From contig JAPOQK010000032.1 in assembly GCA_026710795.1 (NCBI GenBank), forward strand, positions 94,330 to 158,329: a DNA stretch of 64,000 nucleotides, read 5' to 3'. This DNA comes from Candidatus Poribacteria bacterium (GTDB taxonomy: Bacteria; Poribacteria; WGA-4E; WGA-3G). The notes beneath the pieces were generated by a model. It was given only the letters and a program-made list of their open reading frames with translations. It did no database searches and was not told the origin of the DNA. How positions within the stretch are numbered: position 1 is the first letter of the stretch; each line of letters opens with the position of its first letter. Both the position numbers and the translations under genes were made by a program. Below are positions 37,321 to 45,854 of this stretch, in pieces.

Positions 37321-38070
37321 TTAGCGTATTATTTTACCAATTCGATTAAATCGTATGTTTGTAACTATTTTCCACATCTCCCATATATTTACAGGCAGAT
37401 ATTTTGTTGACCACAGAACCATGAATGCTTGCCCTTTAATGTCGTCCACATCAACAGGTCCCCATGTTCTGCTATCACTACTCAGATCTCGATTATCTCC
37501 CATAGCAAAAACATGTCCTTTGGGAACAACGAAAGGTTTTCCTTCGGGATATTTATTTTGGAATTCTTTTTCTGTCAATCTCCAATCACTGGACGTTATG
37601 TCAGATGATAGATATCCAGGTTTACGAAATGGTGGAAAGTCCTGTCGAAATTGATTATTCGGTAAATGTTTTGTATACTTCTCATCAACATTTTGTCCAT
37701 TGACGTATAGTGTTTTACCTTTTGTATAAACGGTATCGCCTTCAACTGCAACAACCCGTTTGATAAAATGGTGATTTCGCTGGTGTGGCGGGATGAAAAT
37801 AAATACATCTCCATGTGCAGGTTCATGAAAGTCAAAGATCTTCAACTCTGTACCTGGTATATTGAAACCGTACATAAATTTACAGACCAGTACTCTATCA
37901 CCAACAAGTAGAGTATCCTCCATTGAACCTGAAGGAATGAGATAAGCATCAACTATGAATGGACGAAAGAATCCAAAGACGAAGATCAAAGTGAATATGA
38001 TACCTTTATATTGTCGAATCCGAAAAAGTATTGTCTTGCATAACCATTGATTATATTGTAATACTTTCAT
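37321..38070 (-). CDS. lepB: Signal peptidase I (copy 2)
   Basis: A close paralogue of the neighbouring copy, 249 residues, with Ser49 (IPSGSMEDTL), Lys104 (FIKRVVAVEGD) and GDNRDLSSDSRTWG, so both catalytic residues are intact. Much of the catalytic core is identical between the copies, while the N-terminal helix and the loop near residues 130-165 differ. That fits an old tandem duplication with both copies kept active. It follows lepA by 63 bp, as lepB follows lepA in many bacteria. Confidence 0.93.
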   Translation of the reverse strand: MKVLQYNQWLCKTILFRIRQYKGIIFTLIFVFGFFRPFIVDAYLIPSGSMEDTLLVGDRVLVCKFMYGFNIPGTELKIFDFHEPAHGDVFIFIPPHQRNHHFIKRVVAVEGDTVYTKGKTLYVNGQNVDEKYTKHLPNNQFRQDFPPFRKPGYLSSDITSSDWRLTEKEFQNKYPEGKPFVVPKGHVFAMGDNRDLSSDSRTWGPVDVDDIKGQAFMVLWSTKYLPVNIWEMWKIVTNIRFNRIGKIIR

Positions 38071-38133
38071 TATACTACCTTATTCACCCATTTTCCGCTG
38101 TGGAAATGTTAGATTTGATTTATTAGTTTTAGA

Positions 38134-39939
38134 TCATTCATCAGTTGCTAACATTGCAGTGAATGCCTCTTGTGGGACATCAACACTTCCAATCTGTTTG
38201 AGTCGCTTTTTACCTTCCTTCTGTCTTTCCAACAATTTGCGTTTACGGGTAATATCGCCACCGTAACATTTCGCTGTAACATTTTTTCGGAGAGCTCTGA
38301 CAGACTCACGTGCGACTATCTTACTACCTATTGCTGCTTGAATAGGAATCTCAAACATTTGTCTTGGTATCAAGTCTTTCAATTTATTTACCAAACTCTT
38401 ACCGCGTGTTTCTGCCATTTCGCGCGGAAGTATCGTAGAAAGCGCATCTACTGGTTTTCCCATCAGAAGAACATCTAACTTGACAAGTTTTTCAGTCTTG
38501 TATTCTCCTATATCGTATTCGAGTGATGCATATCCACGGGTAAGTGACTTTAATTTTGGATAAAAATCAACTAACATTTCACTCAAAGGTAATTCATAAA
38601 GGAGTTGTACACGACTTACATCCAACTGATTCATCCGTTTATATACACCCCGACGTTTCTGACAAAGTTCCATTGCATTTCCAATATATTCTCGCGGAAC
38701 AATTATATCTATATTGACATAAGGTTCTTCAATTCGTTCAATATTTTGGATTTCAGGTAAATGTGCTGGGTTGTCTACAAGTACCGTCTCGCCTGACTTT
38801 AAAGTAACCCGATACATAACACTTGGAGCAGTTCGAATCAGTGAAAGTTCAAATTCACGTTCCAAACGTTCATGGATTATCTCCATGTGAAGCAAACCTA
38901 AAAAGCCACACCGAAACCCGAATCCAAGGGCAACGGATGTTTCTGGTTCATAAGAGAAAGATGAATCGTTTAGACGTAGTTTTTCAAGTGCCTCACGCAA
39001 TGCCTGAAATTGGTTTGTATCAGAGGGATATAGACCACTGAAAACCAAAGGTTTAATTTCTTGGTAACCGGGGAGCGGGGTAGAGGTAGGATCTAAATGA
39101 TATGTGATAGTATCGCCAATTTTTGCATTGTCAATATCGCGTACTCCTGCAATGAGGTATCCTACCGCTCCTGTTTTGAGTTCTGTTGTGGGTTGCATTT
39201 GAGGGGTAAATATCCCTACTTCTTCAACTTCATAAGACCGTTTTGATTGCATCAATTGTATTTTATCACCGGGTGCGACACATCCATCAAAAATGCGAGT
39301 GTACATGATTACACCGCGATAGTTGTTGTATACAGAATCTAATACAAGTGCTTTTAATGGTGCAGCAGTATCACCTGTTGGTGTGGGGATACGGTTAACA
39401 ATTGCATCAAATATGGCGGGAATACCTGTCCCAGCTTTTGCACTTACTAATAATGCATCTTCTGCTGGAATTCCAATTACCTCATCAATTTGTCGTTTGA
39501 CTTCCTCTGGTTGCGCAGCAGGTAAATCTATCTTATTTATAATGGGGATAATTTCAAGGTCGTTTTCAATCGCAAGATATGCGTTTGCCAATGTTTGTGC
39601 TTCCACACCTTGTGCAGCATCAACAATTAAGATAGCACCTTCACAGGCAGCAAGACTCCGAGAAACTTCGTAGGTGAAATCCACATGTCCAGGTGTATCA
39701 ATTAAGTTAAGTTCATAGAGTTTGTCATCATCGGCGCGGTAATTGAGTTTAACAGCAGTTGCTTTGATTGTGATACCGCGCTCGCGTTCTAGGTCCATTA
39801 AATCAAGCACCTGTTCACGCATCTCTCTTTCGGCAAGAGTGTTCGTCCATTCTAAGAGACGGTCGCTTAGTGTGCTTTTGCCATGATCAATATGTCCTAA
39901 AATACAGAAATTTCGTATATGGTGAAGTTGATTTGACAT
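38134..39939 (-). CDS. lepA: Elongation factor 4 (LepA)
   Basis: LepA is a ribosome-associated translational GTPase. The 601-residue protein has [15 protein letters not shown] (G1), the [12 protein letters not shown] switch, [16 protein letters not shown] (G3), INKIDLPAA (G4), and the LepA-specific C-terminal domain near [17 protein letters not shown] and [20 protein letters not shown]. It is the first gene of the lepA-lepB-lepB-selB-tRNA-Sec-lipA run. Confidence 0.97.
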   Translation of the reverse strand: MSNQLHHIRNFCILGHIDHGKSTLSDRLLEWTNTLAEREMREQVLDLMDLERERGITIKATAVKLNYRADDDKLYELNLIDTPGHVDFTYEVSRSLAACEGAILIVDAAQGVEAQTLANAYLAIENDLEIIPIINKIDLPAAQPEEVKRQIDEVIGIPAEDALLVSAKAGTGIPAIFDAIVNRIPTPTGDTAAPLKALVLDSVYNNYRGVIMYTRIFDGCVAPGDKIQLMQSKRSYEVEEVGIFTPQMQPTTELKTGAVGYLIAGVRDIDNAKIGDTITYHLDPTSTPLPGYQEIKPLVFSGLYPSDTNQFQALREALEKLRLNDSSFSYEPETSVALGFGFRCGFLGLLHMEIIHERLEREFELSLIRTAPSVMYRVTLKSGETVLVDNPAHLPEIQNIERIEEPYVNIDIIVPREYIGNAMELCQKRRGVYKRMNQLDVSRVQLLYELPLSEMLVDFYPKLKSLTRGYASLEYDIGEYKTEKLVKLDVLLMGKPVDALSTILPREMAETRGKSLVNKLKDLIPRQMFEIPIQAAIGSKIVARESVRALRKNVTAKCYGGDITRKRKLLERQKEGKKRLKQIGSVDVPQEAFTAMLATDE

Positions 39940-40314
39940 GATGTAATAGTATACTATAATTTCGTCATGTTTTCCATAAAAATGATTGTACGGCTAGATG
40001 CATTCAATTGTCGCGTAGTAATCTTGTAGGAGAGATCTCTAACCCCAATTACTTCCGTCTGAATCACTGATTACCCGTTCTCCGCACCTTCAGTGATTCA
40101 AACAACAATCTGCTAAATCAAATTAACCTCATACCGATCGTAGAGGAAGGGTCTCTCCGTCCGTCTCGTTGCTAATTATCTATCATATATGGACAGATTT
40201 TTGTTTCCTTTATTCCCTATCCTGTTTCTTGTATCAATGTTATTAACATGTGCAACAGGGTTGTTACTGCAAACTCATTAATCCGCGTTAATCAGTTTCA
40301 ATTATGCGTTTCCA
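39940..40314. other. 375-bp intergenic gap with an 11-bp inverted repeat
   Basis: No gene is supported. TGAATCACTGA (40060-40070) pairs perfectly with TCAGTGATTCA (40090-40100) across a 19-nt loop. Nearby GTAGGAGAGATCTCT-like sequence at 40026-40040 may be a decayed palindromic repeat. Confidence 0.5.
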
Positions 40315-41421
40315 TCATAAAACTAATTCCGATGGGAATACTGTTAAGGGTTGTGCTGCCCCATTTGTTATGTGGAACGTATCCTCTAATCGCACACCAC
40401 CAGTACCAGGCACAGATAGTACCGGGTGTCCGACAGTAACAGTCATTCCATCAGAAATCTGAATTCCAGAATCACCAGGGTGAATTGTTGGCGCAGGTGT
40501 TTCTTCAAAACTTAATCCAATGCTATGACTAATACCAGCAATGTAAAAATCTCCGTAACCATTCTCAATGAAAACTTGCTTTGCCACAGCATCAATATCT
40601 CTCATTTTTGCCCCAAGTTTTAAGGCTTCAATTCCTGCTGCTTGGGCACTTTTGTAAGTTGCAAACATATTGAACTGTTTTACCGACGGATCACCAATAA
40701 CGAACGTTCGACAAAGATTTGCGCAATAACCTTTGTAACGAGGCACCAAATCAATAACAACGAGGTCACCTGTCTCAATTACTTTGTCAGACGCTGTTCC
40801 GTGCAACCATCCTGAACGGATTCCCGAATTCACGAATACAGGTGTTGCAACTCCATGTCCACCTGATTTTCGCATAGCATATTCTACCTCTGCTGCCACC
40901 TCATTTTCCGTTATCCCGTCTTTGAGTGTTCTTACTGCAGTCTCCATACCGATAACTGCAATCTCCGCAGCACGTTTCATGAGTGCTATCTCAGATGCAT
41001 CCTTCACCATACGTAGTTCATCCATAACAGGAGCAATATCTACGACATCAACCATAGGATTCGCTCTTTGGAACATATTCAACAGGAAAGCTGGTGTTGA
41101 AAACCACATCTGCACGCCAATTTTCAATTTCTCTTTATTTCCTATCATACCGCGCATGACCTGAACTACATCTTTTATCTGTTGACCCACAGAACCAAAA
41201 ATACGGACATCTTCAACACCTAATGATTCTCTGACTTCTTCTTCCTCTCCAGAAAATGTTACAATAATTGGCTGACCTTCTGCAGGAATAATTGCTCTCG
41301 GTTGATAACGATCTTCACCGAAAAAGTAGATGTAATCATCATGTGTCAGAATAAGATATGCATCTATATTTTGTTGTTTCATTCTCTGCTGTGCTTTTTG
41401 GATTCGTTCTAGGCTTAGCAA
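40315..41421 (-). CDS. M24 (Xaa-Pro peptidase-like) protein with altered metal site
   Basis: A pita-bread-fold protein of 368 residues: an N-terminal creatinase_N-like domain (from RMKQQNIDAYLILTHDDYIYF) and a C-terminal M24 domain from about 140. The five metal ligands of prolidases are normally D, D, H, E, E. Here I read VIDLVPRYKGYCANLCRTF, GISHSIGL and GMTVTVGHPVLSVPG then RLEDT. By position the first Asp, the His and the last Glu are kept, but the second Asp is Asn and the first Glu is Gly. A metal-independent hydrolase like creatinase or an inactive paralogue is possible. Start TTG 41421 with GGAG six bases upstream. Confidence 0.75.
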   Translation of the reverse strand: MLSLERIQKAQQRMKQQNIDAYLILTHDDYIYFFGEDRYQPRAIIPAEGQPIIVTFSGEEEEVRESLGVEDVRIFGSVGQQIKDVVQVMRGMIGNKEKLKIGVQMWFSTPAFLLNMFQRANPMVDVVDIAPVMDELRMVKDASEIALMKRAAEIAVIGMETAVRTLKDGITENEVAAEVEYAMRKSGGHGVATPVFVNSGIRSGWLHGTASDKVIETGDLVVIDLVPRYKGYCANLCRTFVIGDPSVKQFNMFATYKSAQAAGIEALKLGAKMRDIDAVAKQVFIENGYGDFYIAGISHSIGLSFEETPAPTIHPGDSGIQISDGMTVTVGHPVLSVPGTGGVRLEDTFHITNGAAQPLTVFPSELVL

Positions 41422-41437
41422 GGTAATCTCCTAAATA

Positions 41438-41502
41438 TTATCAATCTTCGGTGTCTACATCCTCGTGCAAAAGCAGTGGAACTTGACACCGAAGATTGAT
41501 AA
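41438..41502. repeat. 18-bp perfect inverted repeat in the leader of the M24-like gene
   Basis: TTATCAATCTTCGGTGTC (41438-41455) and its exact complement (41485-41502) flank a 29-nt loop. In the minus-strand transcript the hairpin ends six bases before the ribosome binding site of the M24-like gene, so it could affect expression; a decayed element is the alternative. Confidence 0.7.
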
Positions 41503-41553
41503 GATGTTAATAACTTTAAACATCATTTCAGAGAGAATCTATTAACATTAGCA

Positions 41554-42156
41554 TTACAATGATTTTATCTTAATATTCCGAAACCAAAGTTTACCGCCAT
41601 GGTCTTGGAGCCCAATATGCCCCTTACGCGGAAAATCCTTGAGAGCAGTTCCGAATTTGTTCCTGCTTCCGTCAGGATTCTGGTGTGGTGTATCCCAATC
41701 ATCTAAATCAGCACGGACAATTTCTTCACCGTTCATCTCTATAACAAGTATGCTATCGTCACAAGTAATTATCATCTCATTCCACTCACCTGCAGGTTTG
41801 CATACATTTCGAGTAGGTTCCTTTGCATCATAGAAGGCACCACAACAGTGTTTTGTAGCAGGTTCTTTTCCGTGTGTATCCAAAATCTGAATTTCTATTC
41901 CAGTTTGCACCGGTCGTTGTAAATCTGCCCACCGTATAAAAACGCCACTGTTAACATTCGGCTCACTCATATATTCAAGGGACAAAATGAAATTATCATA
42001 TTGTTCTTCAGAATATAGCATATTTCCGCCTTTTACAGTGCAGAGAATGCTTCCATCATCAACTGCCCACCCTTCATCATTCCCAGTAGCACCCCAACCG
42101 TTCAATGTTTTCCCATCAAATATGGAAATCCAATCATTATTTTGTTCTTTTGCCAT
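41554..42156 (-). CDS. DUF1080 (3-keto-disaccharide hydrolase-like) protein
   Basis: A 200-residue beta-sandwich protein with the DUF1080 opening WISIFDGKTLNGW, then WAVDDGSILCTVKGGNMLYS, the VNSGVFIRW strand, GAFYDAKEPT, WNEMIITC and the terminal GHIGLQDHGGKLWFRNIKI. Characterised members hydrolyse 3-keto-glycosides. No signal peptide is visible, unlike many planctomycete relatives. The phosphonoacetate-hydrolase-like gene is 85 bp upstream on the same strand. Confidence 0.83.
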   Translation of the reverse strand: MAKEQNNDWISIFDGKTLNGWGATGNDEGWAVDDGSILCTVKGGNMLYSEEQYDNFILSLEYMSEPNVNSGVFIRWADLQRPVQTGIEIQILDTHGKEPATKHCCGAFYDAKEPTRNVCKPAGEWNEMIITCDDSILVIEMNGEEIVRADLDDWDTPHQNPDGSRNKFGTALKDFPRKGHIGLQDHGGKLWFRNIKIKSL

Positions 42157-42241
42157 TTACTTTTCCTTTCAAATATCATACTGTGTAAAATTGTTAACAA
42201 ACACAACAATTACAAAATTACGAGTCGTAAAATAATTAAAT

Positions 42242-43351
42242 CTACTGCAAACTTTCGATTAAAAGTCTACCTATATCAAGGTTATATTCAAATTCAGAAG
42301 CCAACCATGGACTATTATACCCAATAATCGGCACATAACTTTCGTGACGTGAACCGTGTGAACGAACCGAAACCGGTTCAGATGCCATATCCAACACTCC
42401 AAAAACAGTGCCTTTATCTGCCAATACAAAAATGTCACCAATCCTATCTGGATGAAGATGGAAAAGACATGCTGCATCCTCAGCAGTGTACACCTCTTCT
42501 ATTCCGTGTGTATTCGTAAGATACTCAACAGCAAAATCAAGTTCGTCTCGGTTTTCAAGATAGACATATGCTGCTCCACCTAAATTGCCATGGTGTTCCA
42601 CATATCTATCCTTAATAATGGGAATTGAATTTGCTGAAATACCGTGGTGTGATAATACTCGTCCTGGATCAAGAGCAGTAGATTTCTCCATCATACCATG
42701 GTCTGCAGTGATGTATATTTCACGGTCTGGGGCATTATCTACAATCTCACCAAGTATTCGGTCAAGCTCAGCCATGTGTTCTTGAGATATTTCGGTTTCT
42801 GGTGCATACTTGTGTTGAACCCAATCTGTTGTTGAACAATAGACGATTTCCGGACTATACTTTTGTAAAGTCCAACGCACTGCATTGAGTAACCAGAAGT
42901 TTATCTCCTTAGAATAAATGGGTTCCACATCACCAACTGCATTAATAAATTCATTAGGCGGATCTTCCGCTGCGACTGCAATATCAGCACTACCTTCTAA
43001 CATTCGTAACAATTTTTTCTTAGTAACGAACAATGCAGTTGTATCAGCAAATTGAGTACTATTTGCCACTTCAAACAGTGTTGGCGCAAGAAGAAACCGG
43101 TCATCCTCAATATACTGCCCCTTACCGGTTTTCCTATTAACAAAATAATTAGAGGTAATACCATGCCTATCAGGAAACGTCCCTGTAGCAATACTAACAT
43201 TATTGACATTTGTCACAGATGGAATGACAGCATTACCATGTTGATAAAAACCTTCTTTCGCCAACTTGCGGATATTAGGAATATCACTTGCAGCAAGATA
43301 GTCGTGACCTCCAGCATCAATACAGAGAATAAGGATTTTGCGGTTTTTCAC
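42242..43351 (-). CDS. Alkaline-phosphatase-superfamily hydrolase, phosphonoacetate hydrolase-like
   Basis: The 369-residue chain follows the PhnA (phosphonoacetate hydrolase) pattern closely. It begins ILCIDAGGHDYL; the nucleophile region reads VIPSVTNVNNVSIATGTFPD with Thr as nucleophile, then HGITSNYF, FVTKKKLLRML and YCSTTDWVQHKYAPE. ITADHGMM, VEHHGNLGGAAYVYL and the C-terminal VRSHGSRHESYVPII supply the metal ligands. PhnA splits phosphonoacetate into acetate and phosphate. None of the usual phosphonate partners (phnW, phnX, phnY) are adjacent, so a related phosphodiesterase substrate remains possible. Confidence 0.72.
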   Translation of the reverse strand: MKNRKILILCIDAGGHDYLAASDIPNIRKLAKEGFYQHGNAVIPSVTNVNNVSIATGTFPDRHGITSNYFVNRKTGKGQYIEDDRFLLAPTLFEVANSTQFADTTALFVTKKKLLRMLEGSADIAVAAEDPPNEFINAVGDVEPIYSKEINFWLLNAVRWTLQKYSPEIVYCSTTDWVQHKYAPETEISQEHMAELDRILGEIVDNAPDREIYITADHGMMEKSTALDPGRVLSHHGISANSIPIIKDRYVEHHGNLGGAAYVYLENRDELDFAVEYLTNTHGIEEVYTAEDAACLFHLHPDRIGDIFVLADKGTVFGVLDMASEPVSVRSHGSRHESYVPIIGYNSPWLASEFEYNLDIGRLLIESLQ

Positions 43352-43398
43352 TTTATCAGAGTTATAGTAATTAGTTTCCTTTGTTTATTTGATGATCC

Positions 43399-43412
43399 TT
43401 TTTGATCAAAAA
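43399..43412. promoter_or_regulatory. 14-bp AT-rich palindrome in a divergent intergenic region
   Basis: TTTTTGATCAAAAA is a perfect palindrome 48 bp before the phosphonoacetate-hydrolase-like ATG, in the region shared with the divergent sulfatase. It could be an operator; nothing else in the 286-bp gap (43352-43637) stands out. Confidence 0.3.
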
Positions 43413-43637
43413 TCAAAAATACCGTTCAAATCTAACTCACTTATTTTCTTGACGAATCACATTCACCATTATGTAGAATTTCGCTTGCTACGTCAAGCAT
43501 AATTTCATATAATACGCGATATATACTTATGTGCCTTTCTTAAGTCTTAGGTCAGAACATAGCGAAATCATAACTTAAATACTGACATGTTAATTCACTC
43601 TAACATCAATGTATCCATACCAAGCGGAGCAAGGTAA

Positions 43638-45041
43638 ATGAATAGAAAAACTGACAAGCCAAATGTTCTTTTTATAATGTCTGATCAACATCGGTACGAT
43701 TATGTGGAAACACATGAAAATGCCCCTGACGCACTAAACACACCCAATATGCGTAGATTAGCGGAAATGGGAGTGAATTTTCCAGTCTGTACAGTCAATG
43801 CACCTGTCTGTGCCCCATCTCGGATAGGTTTAGCATCTGGGATACAACCATCACGATTGGGTTCACTTAGCAATGGCAGTTTTTTGCCATCCACCATACC
43901 AACATATTATCAGCAGCTACGGGATCATGGATACCGCGTTGGCTGTGTAGGTAAACTGGATCTTGCAAAACCGATTGGCTATAATGGACGATACGGTGAT
44001 CGTCCACGCGCATATAGTTGGGGTTTCACGCATCCGGAAGAATGTGAAGGAAAGATGCACGCAGGAAGATCCCCTACACCTATTGGACCTTATTCAAACT
44101 ATCTCCATGATAAAGGATTATTAGAAAAATTCCATAAAGATTACCGTAATCGTAGTTCATCGGGTGGATGGATTAAGAATGGGTCATACGATTCTGTTTT
44201 ACCAACAGAGGATTTTGAGGATTCGTATATCGGAAGACGTTCAACCGAGTTTATAGAAAATATACCCGATGACTTTCCATGGCACTTATTTGTCAGTTTT
44301 GTTGGACCGCACGACCCATTTGACCCACCTACAGAATATGGTGACAAGTATCGTAATGCAGACATGCCTGATCCTATCAATGATGATATGGAAGGAAAAC
44401 CGGAGTGGGTAAAAAAACGGACAGTTAATCTTACTCCTGAGGAAGTTAAAGTCACTCGACAACAGTACTGTGCTGCAACAGAACTAATTGACGATCAGAT
44501 TGGGAATATGTTATCTGCCTTGGAAGAACGCGGTATGCTTGATAATACATATATCATCTATTCAAGCGACCACGGTGAGATGTTAGGTGATCACGGTTTT
44601 TACACGAAAAGTATCGCGTATGAAGCATCACTACGTGTTCCGCTTATTGTAGCAGGACCGGGTATTGATAGCAACCGGACGTCAAATGAATTAGTAGAAC
44701 TGATTGATCTGAATCCAACAATATGTGATATGGCAGGTGTCCCTGTGTTAGACAATATAGATGGACGTTCAATCGCACCATTGCTGCACGGTGAAACGGA
44801 AACACATCGTTCAAATACAGTCAGTCGGTTGGTAAACTTCACTTGTATTCGGACACATACACATAAACTCATTGAAAGTAACGACGGCTTCGTTGAATTG
44901 TACAACCTTGAAGAAGATCCAGATGAATTGAACAATATCGCAGAAACTGAACAAAAACTCGTTGATGAATTACGTAAATTAATGGAAAGTCGATATGGTC
45001 CGAGACTCGTTGACAGGAATAAAGAATCAATAATATGGTAA
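43638..45041 (+). CDS. Type I sulfatase (formylglycine-dependent)
   Basis: The 467-residue enzyme starts NVLFIMSDQHRYD, which supplies metal-binding Asp16. The maturation motif is Cys58-Ala-Pro-Ser-Arg62 (CAPSRIGLASG), so Cys58 should be oxidised to formylglycine. Later it has VGPHDPFDPP, IIYSSDHGEMLGDHGFYTKS and YNLEEDPDELNNIAE, typical of arylsulfatase/choline sulfatase-like enzymes. There is no signal peptide, so a cytoplasmic, small-molecule sulfate ester or sulfatide-derived substrate is plausible. mobA overlaps its end by 7 bp. Confidence 0.9.
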   Translation: MNRKTDKPNVLFIMSDQHRYDYVETHENAPDALNTPNMRRLAEMGVNFPVCTVNAPVCAPSRIGLASGIQPSRLGSLSNGSFLPSTIPTYYQQLRDHGYRVGCVGKLDLAKPIGYNGRYGDRPRAYSWGFTHPEECEGKMHAGRSPTPIGPYSNYLHDKGLLEKFHKDYRNRSSSGGWIKNGSYDSVLPTEDFEDSYIGRRSTEFIENIPDDFPWHLFVSFVGPHDPFDPPTEYGDKYRNADMPDPINDDMEGKPEWVKKRTVNLTPEEVKVTRQQYCAATELIDDQIGNMLSALEERGMLDNTYIIYSSDHGEMLGDHGFYTKSIAYEASLRVPLIVAGPGIDSNRTSNELVELIDLNPTICDMAGVPVLDNIDGRSIAPLLHGETETHRSNTVSRLVNFTCIRTHTHKLIESNDGFVELYNLEEDPDELNNIAETEQKLVDELRKLMESRYGPRLVDRNKESIIW

Positions 45042-45655
45042 CAGGTGTTATATTAGCAGGAGGAAAGAGTCGTCGGATGAGTCAAAATAAGGCTTTGATG
45101 CGTCTCGGAGATGATACGCTAATCGGACATGTAATCCAAAGAATACGACAAGTTACTACAGAACAATTACTGATTACCAATAGTCCGAATGAATATGCTC
45201 ATCTTAATATACCTATGCATCGTGATATTATACCAAATTGCGGAGCTTTAGGTGGAATACTTACTGGTCTGACTTACACATCAAATCAGACGGTTATTTG
45301 TGTGGGTTGCGATAGTCCATTTTTACAGCAAAAACTGCTATCTTATCTTATTTCTGTCATAGGTGAATACGATGCCGTAATGCCCTATACAAATAACAAT
45401 AACACAGCAAACACTGATATAACACAGCAAACCCTTCAAACATTGTGTGCTGTATATTCAAAACGTTGCATACCTATTATTGAATCGATGTTGAATGAAT
45501 CGGAATTACGTGTTCATGCGCTAAAGGAACATGCTGATGTCCTTTGTCTTTACCCAGAAGTGTGGAAAACGTATGATTCTGAAGGATATTCGTTTCTCAA
45601 CATCAATACACCAGAAGATTATGAACAGGCACAATCTTTATATCACTTGTTATGA
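45035..45655 (+). CDS. mobA: Molybdenum cofactor guanylyltransferase
   Basis: MobA attaches GMP to molybdopterin. The 206-residue nucleotidyltransferase starts VTGVILAGGKSRRMSQNKAL, the nucleotide-binding signature, and has DIIPNCGALGGILTGL and VGCDSPFL with the metal Asp. The start overlaps the sulfatase stop by 7 bp, suggesting translational coupling, although no functional link is obvious. No molybdoenzyme is present in the window. Confidence 0.88.
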   Translation: MVTGVILAGGKSRRMSQNKALMRLGDDTLIGHVIQRIRQVTTEQLLITNSPNEYAHLNIPMHRDIIPNCGALGGILTGLTYTSNQTVICVGCDSPFLQQKLLSYLISVIGEYDAVMPYTNNNNTANTDITQQTLQTLCAVYSKRCIPIIESMLNESELRVHALKEHADVLCLYPEVWKTYDSEGYSFLNINTPEDYEQAQSLYHLL

Positions 45656-45792
45656 TAATCATTATTTTGTCATCATCCTCGAGCATTTCCATAATGTAGA
45701 CTCATTCCTGTCATTATTACCAAAACATACACCGGTCAATCTCCCTCCAATTATCCGATATTTTAAAGTTATTTTAAGAAAATTGCATTTTA

Positions 45793-45827
45793 TGCAACCT
45801 TTGGCACTTTGAATGCATCATGTAGTC
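45793..45827 (+). promoter_or_regulatory. Possible ECF-type promoter before the sigma-factor fusion
   Basis: TGCAACCTTT (45793-45802) resembles the AAC-centred -35 element of ECF sigma factors, and CATCATGTAGTC follows near the expected -10. If real, the fusion protein may control its own gene. Weak, motif-based only. Confidence 0.3.
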
Positions 45828-45854
45828 ATAAGGGATTTCCGATAGGAGAAACTT

